Source of the DNA: Rhodospirillales bacterium
GTDB lineage: Bacteria > Pseudomonadota > Alphaproteobacteria > Rhodospirillales > Magnetospirillaceae
Assembly (NCBI GenBank): GCA_015654615.1
Contig: JAATGN010000298.1
Location: 1-40,787, forward strand
Reading direction: 5' to 3'
Length of the DNA: 40,787 nt
Both the position numbers and the translations under genes were made by a program. The notes under the pieces are model-generated. The model ran no database searches. It had not been told where the DNA came from and was given only the letters and a program-made list of their open reading frames with translations. This document shows, piece by piece, positions 18,996 to 26,828 of this stretch (position 1 is the stretch's first letter; each line of letters opens with the position of its first letter).

Positions 18996-20507
18996 TTACA
19001 GATGAACGCAGACATTGCGCAATTCGGAATAGAACTCGAGGGAATGGACGCCCCCTTCGCGTCCGATGCCCGACTGCCTGGCGCCGCCGAACGGTGTCCT
19101 CAAATCGCGCAGGAACCAGGAATTGATCCAGCAGATCCCGACCTCGAGGGCGCCGGCCAGACGGTGGGCCCGCGAGATGTCCTGGGTCCACACCGACGCC
19201 GCCAATCCGTAAGGCGTGTCATTGGCCAGGCGAACGACCTCGTCCTCGCCATCGAAGGGACGGATATGGCAGCAGGGCCCGAAGATCTCTTCCCTGACGA
19301 CGGCGGAGTCGTCGCCGAGACCGGTCCAGATGGTGGGTTGCACCCAGGCGCCGTTCTGCAGGGCCGCCGGCATCTCGGGAATGCCGCCGCCGGTGACGAC
19401 GGTGGCGCCGTCCGCGACCGCCTTCCTGTAATAGGACAGCACCTTTTCGCGGTGTCCCCGGCTGATCAGCGGCCCCAATCCGGTCGCCGCGTCGTGCGGC
19501 AGGCCCGGCGTCAGGCTTTCGGCCCGCTGCTTCAACGCCTGAACGAAGCGTTCGAAGAGGGGCCGCTCGACATAGACCCGCTCGGTTCCCAGGCAGACCT
19601 GACCGCAATTGGCGAAAGCGGATCGCGCCGTGCCCTCGATGGCGGCCTCGAAATTCGCATCGGCGAAGACGATGGCCGGATTCTTGCCGCCCAGTTCGAA
19701 CGAAACGGCGCGGACGCCGTCGGCGGCCGCCTTCATGATGGCGGTCCCCGTGGCGGTCTCGCCGGTAAAGGTGATGGCGTTCACCCCCAGATGGCGGGTC
19801 AGGAACTCGCCGGCCGATTGGGGGCCGAAGCCGTGCACCACGTTGTAGACGCCGTCGGGAACACCCACGGTCTTCATGACCTCGCCCAGCAGGGCGGCGG
19901 TGGTGGGCGTCTCCTCCGACGGCTTGACCACCACGGCATTGCCGCAGGCGAGAGCCGGCCCAACCTTCCAGGTCATCAGCAGCAGCGGCAGATTCCACGG
20001 GCAGACGACGGCGATGACGCCCTTGGGCCGGCGCACCGCGTAATTGATCACCCGCGCCCCGTCGGGGGCGGTCATCTCGAAGGATTCGGTGGGAACATTC
20101 TTCACCACGTCGGCGAAGATCTTGAAGTTCGCCGCGCCGCGCGGAATGTCGAGATGGCGGGTGAGCGAGGCCGGCTTGCCGGTGTCGGCCACCTCGGCCT
20201 CGACGAAATCGTCGAAACGACGGTTGATCTCGTCGGCCACCTGATGCAGCAACGCCGCGCGCTCCGGAATGCCGAGCCGTCCCCAGGCGCCGTCGAGGGC
20301 GGTCCGGGCGGCGCGCACCGCCCGGTCGACCTCCTCCCGACCGGCCTCATAGACCAGCGAAATCAGCGAGCCGTCGACAGGACTGCGGTTTTCGAAGGTG
20401 CGCCCCAGGCTGCCCTTGACATATTCGCCGTCGATGAAGTTGAGCACTTCCCGTCGGCTTTTCGTGAGATTGGCGATTTCTGTCACTTGCACTTGCATCG
20501 GCTCCAT
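18996..20507 (-). CDS. dmpC: 2-Hydroxymuconic semialdehyde dehydrogenase
   Basis: A 503-residue NAD-dependent aldehyde dehydrogenase that oxidises 2-hydroxymuconic semialdehyde, the ring-cleavage product of catechol, to 2-hydroxymuconate. The catalytic Glu is in '[20 protein letters not shown]' and the catalytic Cys in '[18 protein letters not shown]'. The N-terminus has about 20 extra residues before the usual 'FIDGEYV'. ATG 20507 or ATG 20498 could be the start; each has a weak ribosome site. Position just upstream of the hydratase gene supports the pathway role over a generic ALDH. Confidence 0.93.
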   Translation of the reverse strand: MEPMQVQVTEIANLTKSRREVLNFIDGEYVKGSLGRTFENRSPVDGSLISLVYEAGREEVDRAVRAARTALDGAWGRLGIPERAALLHQVADEINRRFDDFVEAEVADTGKPASLTRHLDIPRGAANFKIFADVVKNVPTESFEMTAPDGARVINYAVRRPKGVIAVVCPWNLPLLLMTWKVGPALACGNAVVVKPSEETPTTAALLGEVMKTVGVPDGVYNVVHGFGPQSAGEFLTRHLGVNAITFTGETATGTAIMKAAADGVRAVSFELGGKNPAIVFADANFEAAIEGTARSAFANCGQVCLGTERVYVERPLFERFVQALKQRAESLTPGLPHDAATGLGPLISRGHREKVLSYYRKAVADGATVVTGGGIPEMPAALQNGAWVQPTIWTGLGDDSAVVREEIFGPCCHIRPFDGEDEVVRLANDTPYGLAASVWTQDISRAHRLAGALEVGICWINSWFLRDLRTPFGGARQSGIGREGGVHSLEFYSELRNVCVHL

Positions 20508-20541
20508 CCTAAGTCCGCCTGCCGGGCCGTAAGGCCCTCCC

Positions 20542-20967
20542 TCAATTCAAACCGAGCGCGGCCAGGCCGGCCCGGGCGCACGCGAGGTCCTGCTGTTCAC
20601 TGGCCCCCGAGACGCCGATGCCGCCCACCACCACGCCCTCCACCGCGATGGGCAGACCGCCGCCGATCATCACCAGGCGGGGCACTTGCCGCAGGCCGTC
20701 CCGCAAGTCGCGGTCCCCTTGCAGCAACGCCGCCCATTCGCCGCTGGGAAAGCCGAAGCTGGCGGCGGTATAGGCCTTGTCGGTGGCGATGCCGATGGAA
20801 TGCAGGAAGGCTCCCGGGCAGCGCAGGAAGGCCAGCAGATTGCCCCCGGCGTCGACCACCGCGACATTGACGCGCACGCCCAGGGCTTCCGCCGCCTTCA
20901 CCGCCGCGCCGACGGCGGTGAAGGCGGCTTCGGCCGAAAGGGCCAAAGACGGCTGCGTCAATCGCAT
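20542..20967 (-). CDS. GlcG/HbpS-like (DUF336) protein in the meta operon
   Basis: A 141-residue protein of the GlcG/HbpS family (PF03928), shown by 'VRVNVAVVDAGGNLLAFLRCPGA', 'IATDKAYTAASFG' and the glycine-rich 'GGLPIAVEGVVVGGIGVSGASEQQDLACARAGL'. Members have been linked to haem or cobalamin binding or to small-molecule sensing, but many are of unknown role. Its ATG overlaps the stop of the upstream dioxygenase by one base (TGATG), so it is co-translated with xylE copy 2. It stands where classical dmp/xyl operons have no gene (between B and C). A supporting role for the oxygenase iron or ring-cleavage step is possible but unproven. Confidence 0.85.
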   Translation of the reverse strand: MRLTQPSLALSAEAAFTAVGAAVKAAEALGVRVNVAVVDAGGNLLAFLRCPGAFLHSIGIATDKAYTAASFGFPSGEWAALLQGDRDLRDGLRQVPRLVMIGGGLPIAVEGVVVGGIGVSGASEQQDLACARAGLAALGLN

Positions 20968-21887
20968 CAGGTGACCACTGTGAGGAAGCGGTCGTTCAGC
21001 GCCTTCTGGTAATAGAAAATGCCACGGCCGATTTCGTTCTGGTCCCAGGTCCGGAGCGGGTCGTCCGGGTAATAGGTATAGCCGCCGGCATAGACCTCGT
21101 TGCGATTGCCCGAGGGGTCGAAGAAATAGATGGTCTGGCCGCGGGTGACGCCGTGACGGGTCGGACCGATGTCGATCGGCACGCCGTTGCGGATCATCAG
21201 GTCGGCGGCATGGCCGATGGCGTTCCAATCCTCCAGAAAGAAGGCCAGGTGATGGAACTTGCCCGGCTCGGCATGCTTGACGAAGGCGATGTCGTGCGCC
21301 TTGTTCGAGCAGGAAAGCCAAATGGCCAGCACCCCGTCGGGCAACTCGATCTTCTCGGTGAGCTTGAAATCGAGGACCTCGGTAAAGAAGGCCAGCACCT
21401 GCTCGATGTGCGGGCCGTAGAGCAGGCCGTGATCCATGCGGATCGCCCCCATGCCGTGCGGCGCCTGCCGCCAGATGTAGGGATTGTGGACTTCCGGGTG
21501 CTCCGCGGCCGGTTCGATCGCATGATAGAACTCGATGCGATGCCCCGAAGGAATGGCGACGCCGAGACGCCGCCCAACGCCGGGCTGCTGGCCGGCCGGC
21601 ACATGATCGACGGCCAGGCCGAAGTCCCCGATGCGCTTCTCGAACTCCGTCAATGAGGCGTCGCTGTCGACCTTGAAGGCGAACAGGTCCAATCCGGCAT
21701 GATCGGCTTCGCGCAGCACCACGGAATGCCGGTCGAACTCGTCCCAGGCCTTCAGATAGACCCGGCCGTCTTCCCCCCGCGAGACGACGCTGAGGCCGAC
21801 ATAGTCGACGTAATGTTTGAGAGCCGCTTCCATATCGAGAACCCGCAACTGGACGATGCCAGGACGCAGAACACCTGTAATAGCCAT
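20967..21887 (-). CDS. xylE: Catechol 2,3-dioxygenase, copy 2
   Basis: A 306-residue extradiol dioxygenase of the XylE/DmpB type, cleaving catechol next to its hydroxyl groups. Two glyoxalase/VOC modules are present; the Fe(II) ligands are the His of 'RMDHGLLYG', the His pair region 'GKFHHLAF' and the Glu of 'GNRNEVYAGG'. By eye it differs from copy 1 at about 39 of 306 positions (about 87% identity). The ATG at 21887 has GGGAGG six bases upstream; the TTG in the track is not needed. It starts the lower operon, behind its own AT-rich leader with a candidate GntR operator. Confidence 0.95.
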   Translation of the reverse strand: MAITGVLRPGIVQLRVLDMEAALKHYVDYVGLSVVSRGEDGRVYLKAWDEFDRHSVVLREADHAGLDLFAFKVDSDASLTEFEKRIGDFGLAVDHVPAGQQPGVGRRLGVAIPSGHRIEFYHAIEPAAEHPEVHNPYIWRQAPHGMGAIRMDHGLLYGPHIEQVLAFFTEVLDFKLTEKIELPDGVLAIWLSCSNKAHDIAFVKHAEPGKFHHLAFFLEDWNAIGHAADLMIRNGVPIDIGPTRHGVTRGQTIYFFDPSGNRNEVYAGGYTYYPDDPLRTWDQNEIGRGIFYYQKALNDRFLTVVT

Positions 21888-21992
21888 CGACAACCCTCCC
21901 TTTTTTGAGCCGGTCCCGTTTTTTCACGGGCTCCTGGCTTCCCACGAGTCGAATTCCTGAACGGTACGCGCCGGGTGTTTTTCTTGGCCTCG

Positions 21993-22021
21993 ATGATCGC
22001 GAACCCGGTTTCGCGAGTCAA
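21993..22021 (-). promoter_or_regulatory. Candidate sigma70 promoter for xylE copy 2 and the lower operon
   Basis: Minus strand TTGACT (22021-22016), 17-base spacer, GATCAT (21998-21993; four of six matches to TATAAT). The AATATCGATATT palindrome ends three bases upstream of the -35 box. Confidence 0.4.
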
Positions 22022-22024
22022 CAA

Positions 22025-22036
22025 AATATCGATATT
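22025..22036. promoter_or_regulatory. AATATCGATATT palindrome, candidate GntR operator
   Basis: A perfect 12-bp palindrome within AAAATATCGATATT. The identical 12-mer lies at 37598-37609 in the gntR/dmpR-like divergent gap, and a one-mismatch relative at 37571. Both contexts are meta-pathway control regions. Confidence 0.55.
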
Positions 22037-22148
22037 ATTTAAAAAGACGGTATTTAAATATAAACTCGCTATATAAAAAAGCCTTGGCCATATTGCTTGT
22101 GACCGTCATTGCGAGTTCCGCACCGGCCGAGGCCGACCCTCCTGGATG

Positions 22149-22242
22149 AAAATGCCGTCACTGCGAGCGAAGCGAAGCAGTCCAGGACAGCCTGGCACTC
22201 TGGATTGCCGCGTCGCTTCGCTCCTCGCAATGACGGCATTTT
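22149..22242. repeat. Imperfect CATTGCGAGCGAAGC-type inverted repeat
   Basis: Arms 22149-22185 and 22200-22242 (AAAATGCCGTCACTGCGAG against CTCGCAATGACGGCATTTT, with small gaps). Partial extra copies flank it (22105-22114; 22250-22268). Same family as the inner arms at 14195 and the pair at 28464. Confidence 0.75.
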
Positions 22243-22279
22243 CCTCTTAGCGAAGCGAAGCAATGACGATGGAGTCCCC

Positions 22280-23200
22280 TCACGTCACCACCGTGAGGAA
22301 ACGGTCGTTCAGCACTTTCTGGTAATAGAAGATGCCGCGGCCGATCTCCGTATGGTCCCAGCACCGCACGGGTTCGTCGGGATAGAAGTGATAACTGCCG
22401 GCAAACACCTCGTTGCGATTGCCCGAAGGATCGAAGAAATAGATGGTCTGGCCGCGGGTGATGCCGTGACGGGTCGGGCCGATGTCGATCGGCACGTCGT
22501 GGCGGATCATCAGGTCGGCGGCATGGCCGACGGCGTTCCAGTCCTCGAGATAGAAGGCCAGGTGATGGAACTTGCCGGGCTCGGCATGCTTGACGAAGGC
22601 GATGTCGTGCGCCTTGTTCGAACAGCTCATCCAGATGCCCAGCAGACCATCCGGCGTATCGACCTTTTCGGTGAGCTGGAAATCGAGAGCCCCTGTGAAG
22701 AAAGCCAGCACCTGTTCGATGTTCGGACCGTAGAGCAGGCCGTGATCCATGCGGATGGCCCCCATGCCGTGCGGCGCCTGCCGCCAGATATAGGGATTGT
22801 GGATCTCCGGATGTTCCTCGGCCGGTTCGATCGCGTGGTAGAGTTCGATGCGATGACCGGAGGCGATGACGACGCCGAGACGCCGCCCGACGCCGGGCTG
22901 CTGGCCGGCCGGCACATGATCGACGGCCAGGCCGAAATCCTCGATGCGTTTCTCGAAGCGATCGAGCGAGGCCTCGCTGTCGACCTTGAAGGCGAACAGA
23001 TCCATTCCGGCATGGTCGGCTTCGCGCAGCACCACGGAATGCCGGTCGAACTCGTCCCAGGCCTTCAGATAGACCCGGCCGTCCTCCCCCCGCGAGACGA
23101 CGTCGAGGCCGACATGGTCGGCGTAATGTTTGAGCGCGGCCTCCATATCGAGAACCCGCAACTGGACGATGCCAGGGCGCAGAACACCGGTCATGGCCAT
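22280..23200 (-). CDS. xylE: Catechol 2,3-dioxygenase, copy 1
   Basis: A second 306-residue extradiol dioxygenase with the same iron ligands ('RMDHGLLYG', 'GKFHHLAF', 'GNRNEVFAGS') as copy 2. It stands at the dmpB position, directly after the chloroplast-type ferredoxin, whose 3' end overlaps its start by 10 bases. The ATG at 23200 has GAGGGAG seven bases upstream. Changes relative to copy 2 gather in the C-terminal 40 residues and around residues 170-190, so the copies may differ in substrate range or in resistance to inactivation. The pair probably arose by tandem duplication. Confidence 0.95.
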   Translation of the reverse strand: MAMTGVLRPGIVQLRVLDMEAALKHYADHVGLDVVSRGEDGRVYLKAWDEFDRHSVVLREADHAGMDLFAFKVDSEASLDRFEKRIEDFGLAVDHVPAGQQPGVGRRLGVVIASGHRIELYHAIEPAEEHPEIHNPYIWRQAPHGMGAIRMDHGLLYGPNIEQVLAFFTGALDFQLTEKVDTPDGLLGIWMSCSNKAHDIAFVKHAEPGKFHHLAFYLEDWNAVGHAADLMIRHDVPIDIGPTRHGITRGQTIYFFDPSGNRNEVFAGSYHFYPDEPVRCWDHTEIGRGIFYYQKVLNDRFLTVVT

Positions 23201-23520
23201 GAGATGGCTCCCTCTGACTTGTTGGCGGAACGGGGCGGGACCTCCGCGCAGGTAATCGCCAAATCGCTTTGCGGATAGAGACGGCAGGCCAAGGCGACCC
23301 CATCGGCCTGTTCGGCCGCGCTGAGGTGGCTGCGGCTGATCTTGCCCAGACGGAAGCGGCCGGCGACGACACGGACCCGGCAAACGCCGCATCCGCCGCC
23401 CCGGCAGCCGACCGGGACCGCCCCCCGTCCCGTTCGCATCATGGCCGCCAGGACGGACTCGTCGGACCGGCAAAAGCAGGACCCGTCGCCGTCGATATGA
23501 ATGAGAAAGCCCTCCGCCAT
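23191..23520 (-). CDS. dmpQ: XylT/DmpQ-type [2Fe-2S] ferredoxin
   Basis: A 109-residue plant-type ferredoxin. The cluster cysteines are in 'VGCRGGGCGVCRV' (C-X4-C-X2-C) and the later 'ALACRLYP'. XylT and DmpQ reactivate catechol 2,3-dioxygenase by re-reducing oxidised iron; placement immediately before xylE, overlapping it by 10 bases, supports this role. The C-terminal 20 residues are basic and unconserved. Start ATG 23520 lies two bases after the phenol hydroxylase reductase stop. Confidence 0.92.
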   Translation of the reverse strand: MAEGFLIHIDGDGSCFCRSDESVLAAMMRTGRGAVPVGCRGGGCGVCRVRVVAGRFRLGKISRSHLSAAEQADGVALACRLYPQSDLAITCAEVPPRSANKSEGAISWP

Positions 23521-23522
23521 CG

Positions 23523-24590
23523 TCAAATCTTCTGAAACAGCGGCGAGCGGGCCTTCGCCTGATTGGCATCGGCCGCCGACAAGAAGCGTTCGGTGAAGAT
23601 ATCCCGCTCGAACAGGCGCCCCTTCATCAGGGTGGCGACCCCGGCCTCGATCATCGCCGGCGGACCGCACAGATAGGCCTTCATGCCGCCGAAGCGACCG
23701 CCGGTCATCCGTTCGGCCACCTCATGGACGAAGCCGGTCTCGCCTTGCCACGGCTGGCCGTCGGGCTGGGACAGGGCCGGAACATAGGAAAAATTCGGAT
23801 GAAGCACCGCAAGCTCTTCGAACAATTCGCGAAAAAAGACGTCGCGGGCCGTCCGTACGCCGTGAACGAGGGTGATCGGCTGTTCCCAGCCGCGCTCCAG
23901 AAGATCGAGAATCATCGATTTCGGACTCGACAGCCCCGAGCCGCCGGCCAGGAACAACGTCGGCACCCGCTGCGACTTGCGCACGAAGAAATGGCCATAG
24001 GGGCCGCTGAAGGCGACCTGGTCGCCTTTCGCCAGAGTCCGGTGGACATAGGTGGTCGCGCGTCCCCCGGGAACGAGCCGCACATGCAATTCGATCAAGG
24101 ACTTCCGACTGGGCGGGCTGGCCAGCGAGAAGGCCCGCGACGCCTCCAGGCCGGGCAGATCGAGATTGATATATTGCCCGGCCTGGAAGTCGATGCCGTC
24201 GCCGTCCACCTCGATCCACACCCCCTTGATATCGGGGGTGAGATCGATCAGCTGCACGACCCGGCCCCGGTAATCCCGGACGGGGTGACCCTCGGCATCG
24301 GGATCGACGTCGATGTCGGCCTCGATGCCGATGTCCGAAAGCGGCGTGGCGCAGCAGGCCAACACCTTGCCCTCCTCGCGCTCGAAATCCATCAGGGCGA
24401 AGGGCGAGGCCGCTCCGAAATCGACGTCGCCTTCCGTCACCGCGATCTTGCAGCTGCTGCACAGGCCGTGTCCGCAGGCATGGGGAAGCCAAATCCCGGC
24501 CCGCAGACAGGCGTCGAGGATGGTCTGATCGTCGCGGATGTCGATGGTTCGGCCCAGCGGTTCGACGGTCAGGCGGTAACTTGCGCTCAT
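23523..24590 (-). CDS. dmpP: Phenol hydroxylase P5 reductase
   Basis: A 355-residue NADH-dependent reductase that feeds electrons to the di-iron hydroxylase. N-terminal [2Fe-2S] domain with 'HACGHGLCSSCKIAV' and 'KVLACCATPL'; FAD domain with 'RAFSLASPPS'; NAD domain with 'AGGSGLSSPKSM' and 'AYLCGPPAMIEAG'. I prefer ATG 24590 (GGGGTGACC upstream, family-like N-terminus 'MSASYRLTVEPLG'); ATG 24608 would touch the dmpO stop. Gene order K-L-M-N-O-P-Q is that of the CF600 dmp operon. Confidence 0.95.
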   Translation of the reverse strand: MSASYRLTVEPLGRTIDIRDDQTILDACLRAGIWLPHACGHGLCSSCKIAVTEGDVDFGAASPFALMDFEREEGKVLACCATPLSDIGIEADIDVDPDAEGHPVRDYRGRVVQLIDLTPDIKGVWIEVDGDGIDFQAGQYINLDLPGLEASRAFSLASPPSRKSLIELHVRLVPGGRATTYVHRTLAKGDQVAFSGPYGHFFVRKSQRVPTLFLAGGSGLSSPKSMILDLLERGWEQPITLVHGVRTARDVFFRELFEELAVLHPNFSYVPALSQPDGQPWQGETGFVHEVAERMTGGRFGGMKAYLCGPPAMIEAGVATLMKGRLFERDIFTERFLSAADANQAKARSPLFQKI

Positions 24591-24607
24591 TTCGGTCACC
24601 CCGGCCA

Positions 24608-24970
24608 TCAGGTATGGCTGTTGTCGATGCCGGTCAGGCCCGGCGTGACGAAGCGCAACAGCGATTTATGGCCGACACCGTTATCGGCCAGGCTTTTGGC
24701 CGGATCGGGCGTGAAGGAGCGATGATCCAGGTCCCATTGCGTTGTGGACCAGTCGATCTTCGCCCAATCGGGGTGCACGCCGTAATGTTGCGGCAGCAGA
24801 TCGTTCAGCACCGCCCCGAACGGCATGCCGGGCGGCAACGGAAAAGCCAAAGACGAACAGAACATCAGATGGTCGACCCAGTTGAAATAGACCACGATGT
24901 TGCCGTGGAATTTGTCGGCGCTGTCTTTGGCGACGCCGACGTAATCGGCGACGATGGCGGTGACGGGCAT
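24608..24970 (-). CDS. dmpO: Phenol hydroxylase P4 (gamma) subunit
   Basis: A 120-residue small subunit of the multicomponent phenol hydroxylase. The block 'NWVDHLMFCSSLAFPLPPGMPFG' and 'VLNDLLPQHYGVHPDWAKIDWS' identify it. It completes the P1-P3-P4 oxygenase with the products of dmpL and dmpN. The ATG at 24970 is preceded by GGAGG nine bases upstream. The gap to dmpN (24971-25025) holds a 22-bp palindrome. Confidence 0.93.
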   Translation of the reverse strand: MPVTAIVADYVGVAKDSADKFHGNIVVYFNWVDHLMFCSSLAFPLPPGMPFGAVLNDLLPQHYGVHPDWAKIDWSTTQWDLDHRSFTPDPAKSLADNGVGHKSLLRFVTPGLTGIDNSHT

Positions 24971-24994
24971 GGACGTTTACCTCCCTTTGTCTTT

Positions 24995-25016
24995 TCGTCA
25001 TGCCCGGGCATGACGA
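24995..25016. repeat. 22-bp perfect palindrome between dmpN and dmpO
   Basis: TCGTCATGCCCGGG and its complement form a continuous palindrome with no loop, CGTCATGCCCGGGCATGACG at its core. It lies inside the operon, so it may tune the relative output of dmpO or be an inserted repeat unit; CGTCATGCCCG also occurs at 6512. Confidence 0.7.
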
Positions 25017-25025
25017 TGATGAGGC

Positions 25026-26543
25026 TCAACCGGCGACGCGGCTCTTCATGGCGACCCACTCTTTCCAGGTCTTCTCATCGGGCGAGCCGGCATAATCCAT
25101 ATTGTCGACCCCCTTTTCGATCCCGTACCAGTCAAGCACCTGATCGAGAGAGGCTCCGCCACAATTTCCCTGGAATATCTGATGGACCGGCAGCCACGCC
25201 TGAATGTATTTCTCGGGTTAGTGATCGAAGATGTTCTTGCAGCCATCCGAGCAGAAGTGATAGCGATCGCCCTTGTACTGCGATTCCCGGAAGGCGATTT
25301 TCGTCGGATCGTCCGGCTCGGTAAAAGCCATGGGAATTTGGCAAACCTGGCACAGTTGCGGCAGGGCGTTGTTGTAGTAACGCTTGCCGTCCTTTTCCAG
25401 CTGCCGCCAATATTCGAAACGCGGGCGATACAGGCGATCCCATTCCGCGCCATAGGATTGGCTGAGCCAATCCAGCTCCTCGTCGGCCGGGATCCAGGTA
25501 TGGAAGGCCGCCGCATGGGTATATTGGTAGAAAATCGCCCAGGCCTCGGTGGACAAACGGTCGACCTCCTTGGCCGGAACGTCGGCAAATTTCGGCAGCC
25601 GGATTCCGTAGCGGGCCAGGTCGGCGAACAGCGCGCCGCCGGCATCGTTGAAATAGATGTTCCAGGCGTCCTTCCACGACATGACGCGCTTGGGCAGCAT
25701 ATAGTCCATCATCATCGCCACCAGGGTCAGCACGCGGTAGCCGCGCCAGAACCATTTGTCGATCCAATGCTGGACGATCGGCACATTGTCCTCATGCTGC
25801 TCGAGCACGAATTTGATGGCCTCCAGACCCAGGGTCATGTGCCGGGCTTCATCGGATTGGGCGGAAAAACCGAAGGTCACGGTGGCCATGTCGCCGTTGA
25901 AGGCGGCGCCGGACATGAAGGGAACGAACAGCAGGTTGGTCAGCACATATTCGAAGGAAAAGCCGATGGCGATCATGAATTCGAACGGCCCGGCGCTGAA
26001 GGCGTCGTCGAAGAAGGATTTGGGCACCGAGAGGTACCAGACGCGATCATGCATATGGCGGAAGGAATGCAGGCCACTGAAATGCTTGTTGTATTGAGCG
26101 ATGGTGTGGACCTGCGTCTGGACGTGGCGCAGTTCGTCCAGCGACTGCATCTGCGCGGCGACCCGCAGGCCGGCATTGGGAAGTTGCCGCCCGATATGGG
26201 CGAAGCCGCGATGGGCCATATATTCGTCGGGTGAAATGCCGGTCAGGAACAGCTTCAAGGCGTTGACGTAACGGCCGTCGGTGATGGCGGTCTGGCCGTT
26301 GTTCTGCTGAAAACTGTCGAGGACGGCGTAGAGTTTCCGCTCCTTCTCCGCCTGATACTTCCAATAGGCGTCCATGGTCAGGCGGAAGGGGTCGTTGAAA
26401 TCGTCCCAATTCCTGATCTTGATGCCTTCGAACGCGGCATCGGGAAAGACCTTTTCCGGCGGCTGGTAGGTGGTTTTCCAATCCAGTTCGCGGGTCAGGA
26501 TGCGGTAACGATCCTTGAGGGGAATCTTCTTGATGGCGTTCAT
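25026..26543 (-). pseudogene. dmpN: Phenol hydroxylase P3 (alpha, di-iron) subunit with in-frame TAA
   Basis: The catalytic subunit that hydroxylates phenol to catechol at a carboxylate-bridged di-iron site. Di-iron ligand motifs 'SLDELRHVQTQVH' and 'AQSDEARHMTLGLE' are intact, as is the C-terminal zinc/YHS-like region 'CQVCQIP...FCSDGCKNIFDH'. At 25218-25220 the frame has TAA where relatives have Glu in the block 'DHEPEKY'. Past it the same frame stays open for 63 more family-like residues ('PEKYIQAWLPVHQIFQGNCGGASL...') to TGA at 25026, giving about the usual 505-515 length. So the gene is intact but for one nonsense codon: mutation, sequencing error or read-through. The truncated product would have 441 residues. 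Start ATG 26543 has AAGGA upstream. Confidence 0.9.
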
Positions 26544-26558
26544 GGCGCGGATTCCTTC

Positions 26559-26828
26559 TTAATGATTCCAATGGATGATGAAATAGTCATCATCCTCATC
26601 GACATGCCCGGCCAGCGAGATGACGGACAGATGAATTTCATTAACGTCCCACGATCTGCCAATCTCGGATTCGACAGATTCTCGGAATATCACCAGTCTA
26701 TTTGGACAATCTATTTTTACTATTCCTGGATATATATTTGTCAGTGCGTCTGGATTGTCCTTTTGAATGGCGACGATCAAACCACGCGCCTCATCATTAT
26801 TATGTAATGTGATCGAGACATTACTCAT
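26559..26828 (-). CDS. dmpM: Phenol hydroxylase P2 coupling protein
   Basis: An 89-residue member of the MmoB/DmpM family, a cofactor-less effector protein that binds the oxygenase and makes turnover efficient. 'NDEARGLIVAIQKDNPDALTNIYPGIVKIDCPNRLVI' is the family core. The gene overlaps the dmpL stop by eight bases. It has a clearly lower GC content (about 43% by my count) than its neighbours (above 60%), with many AT-ending codons; the protein itself looks normal. Confidence 0.95.
   Translation of the reverse strand: MSNVSITLHNNDEARGLIVAIQKDNPDALTNIYPGIVKIDCPNRLVIFRESVESEIGRSWDVNEIHLSVISLAGHVDEDDDYFIIHWNH

Larger units (their letters stand above)
21888..22279. other. 392-bp gap between the two xylE copies
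   Basis: No gene. From right to left it holds a CATTGCGAGCGAAGC-type inverted repeat (22149-22242), an AT-rich stretch (22022-22080), the AATATCGATATT palindrome and a possible sigma70 promoter. A CCCGT/ACGGG hairpin lies near 21917, close to the xylE copy 2 start. Confidence 0.6.

Noticed and set aside
19002-20870. 622-residue plus-strand ORF opposite dmpC and the GlcG-like gene
   Set aside because: No domain, runs across two well-supported minus-strand genes.
25218-25220. Programmed recoding (selenocysteine/pyrrolysine type) at the dmpN stop
   Set aside because: The codon is TAA, not TGA or TAG, and family members have Glu there; mutation or error is simpler.
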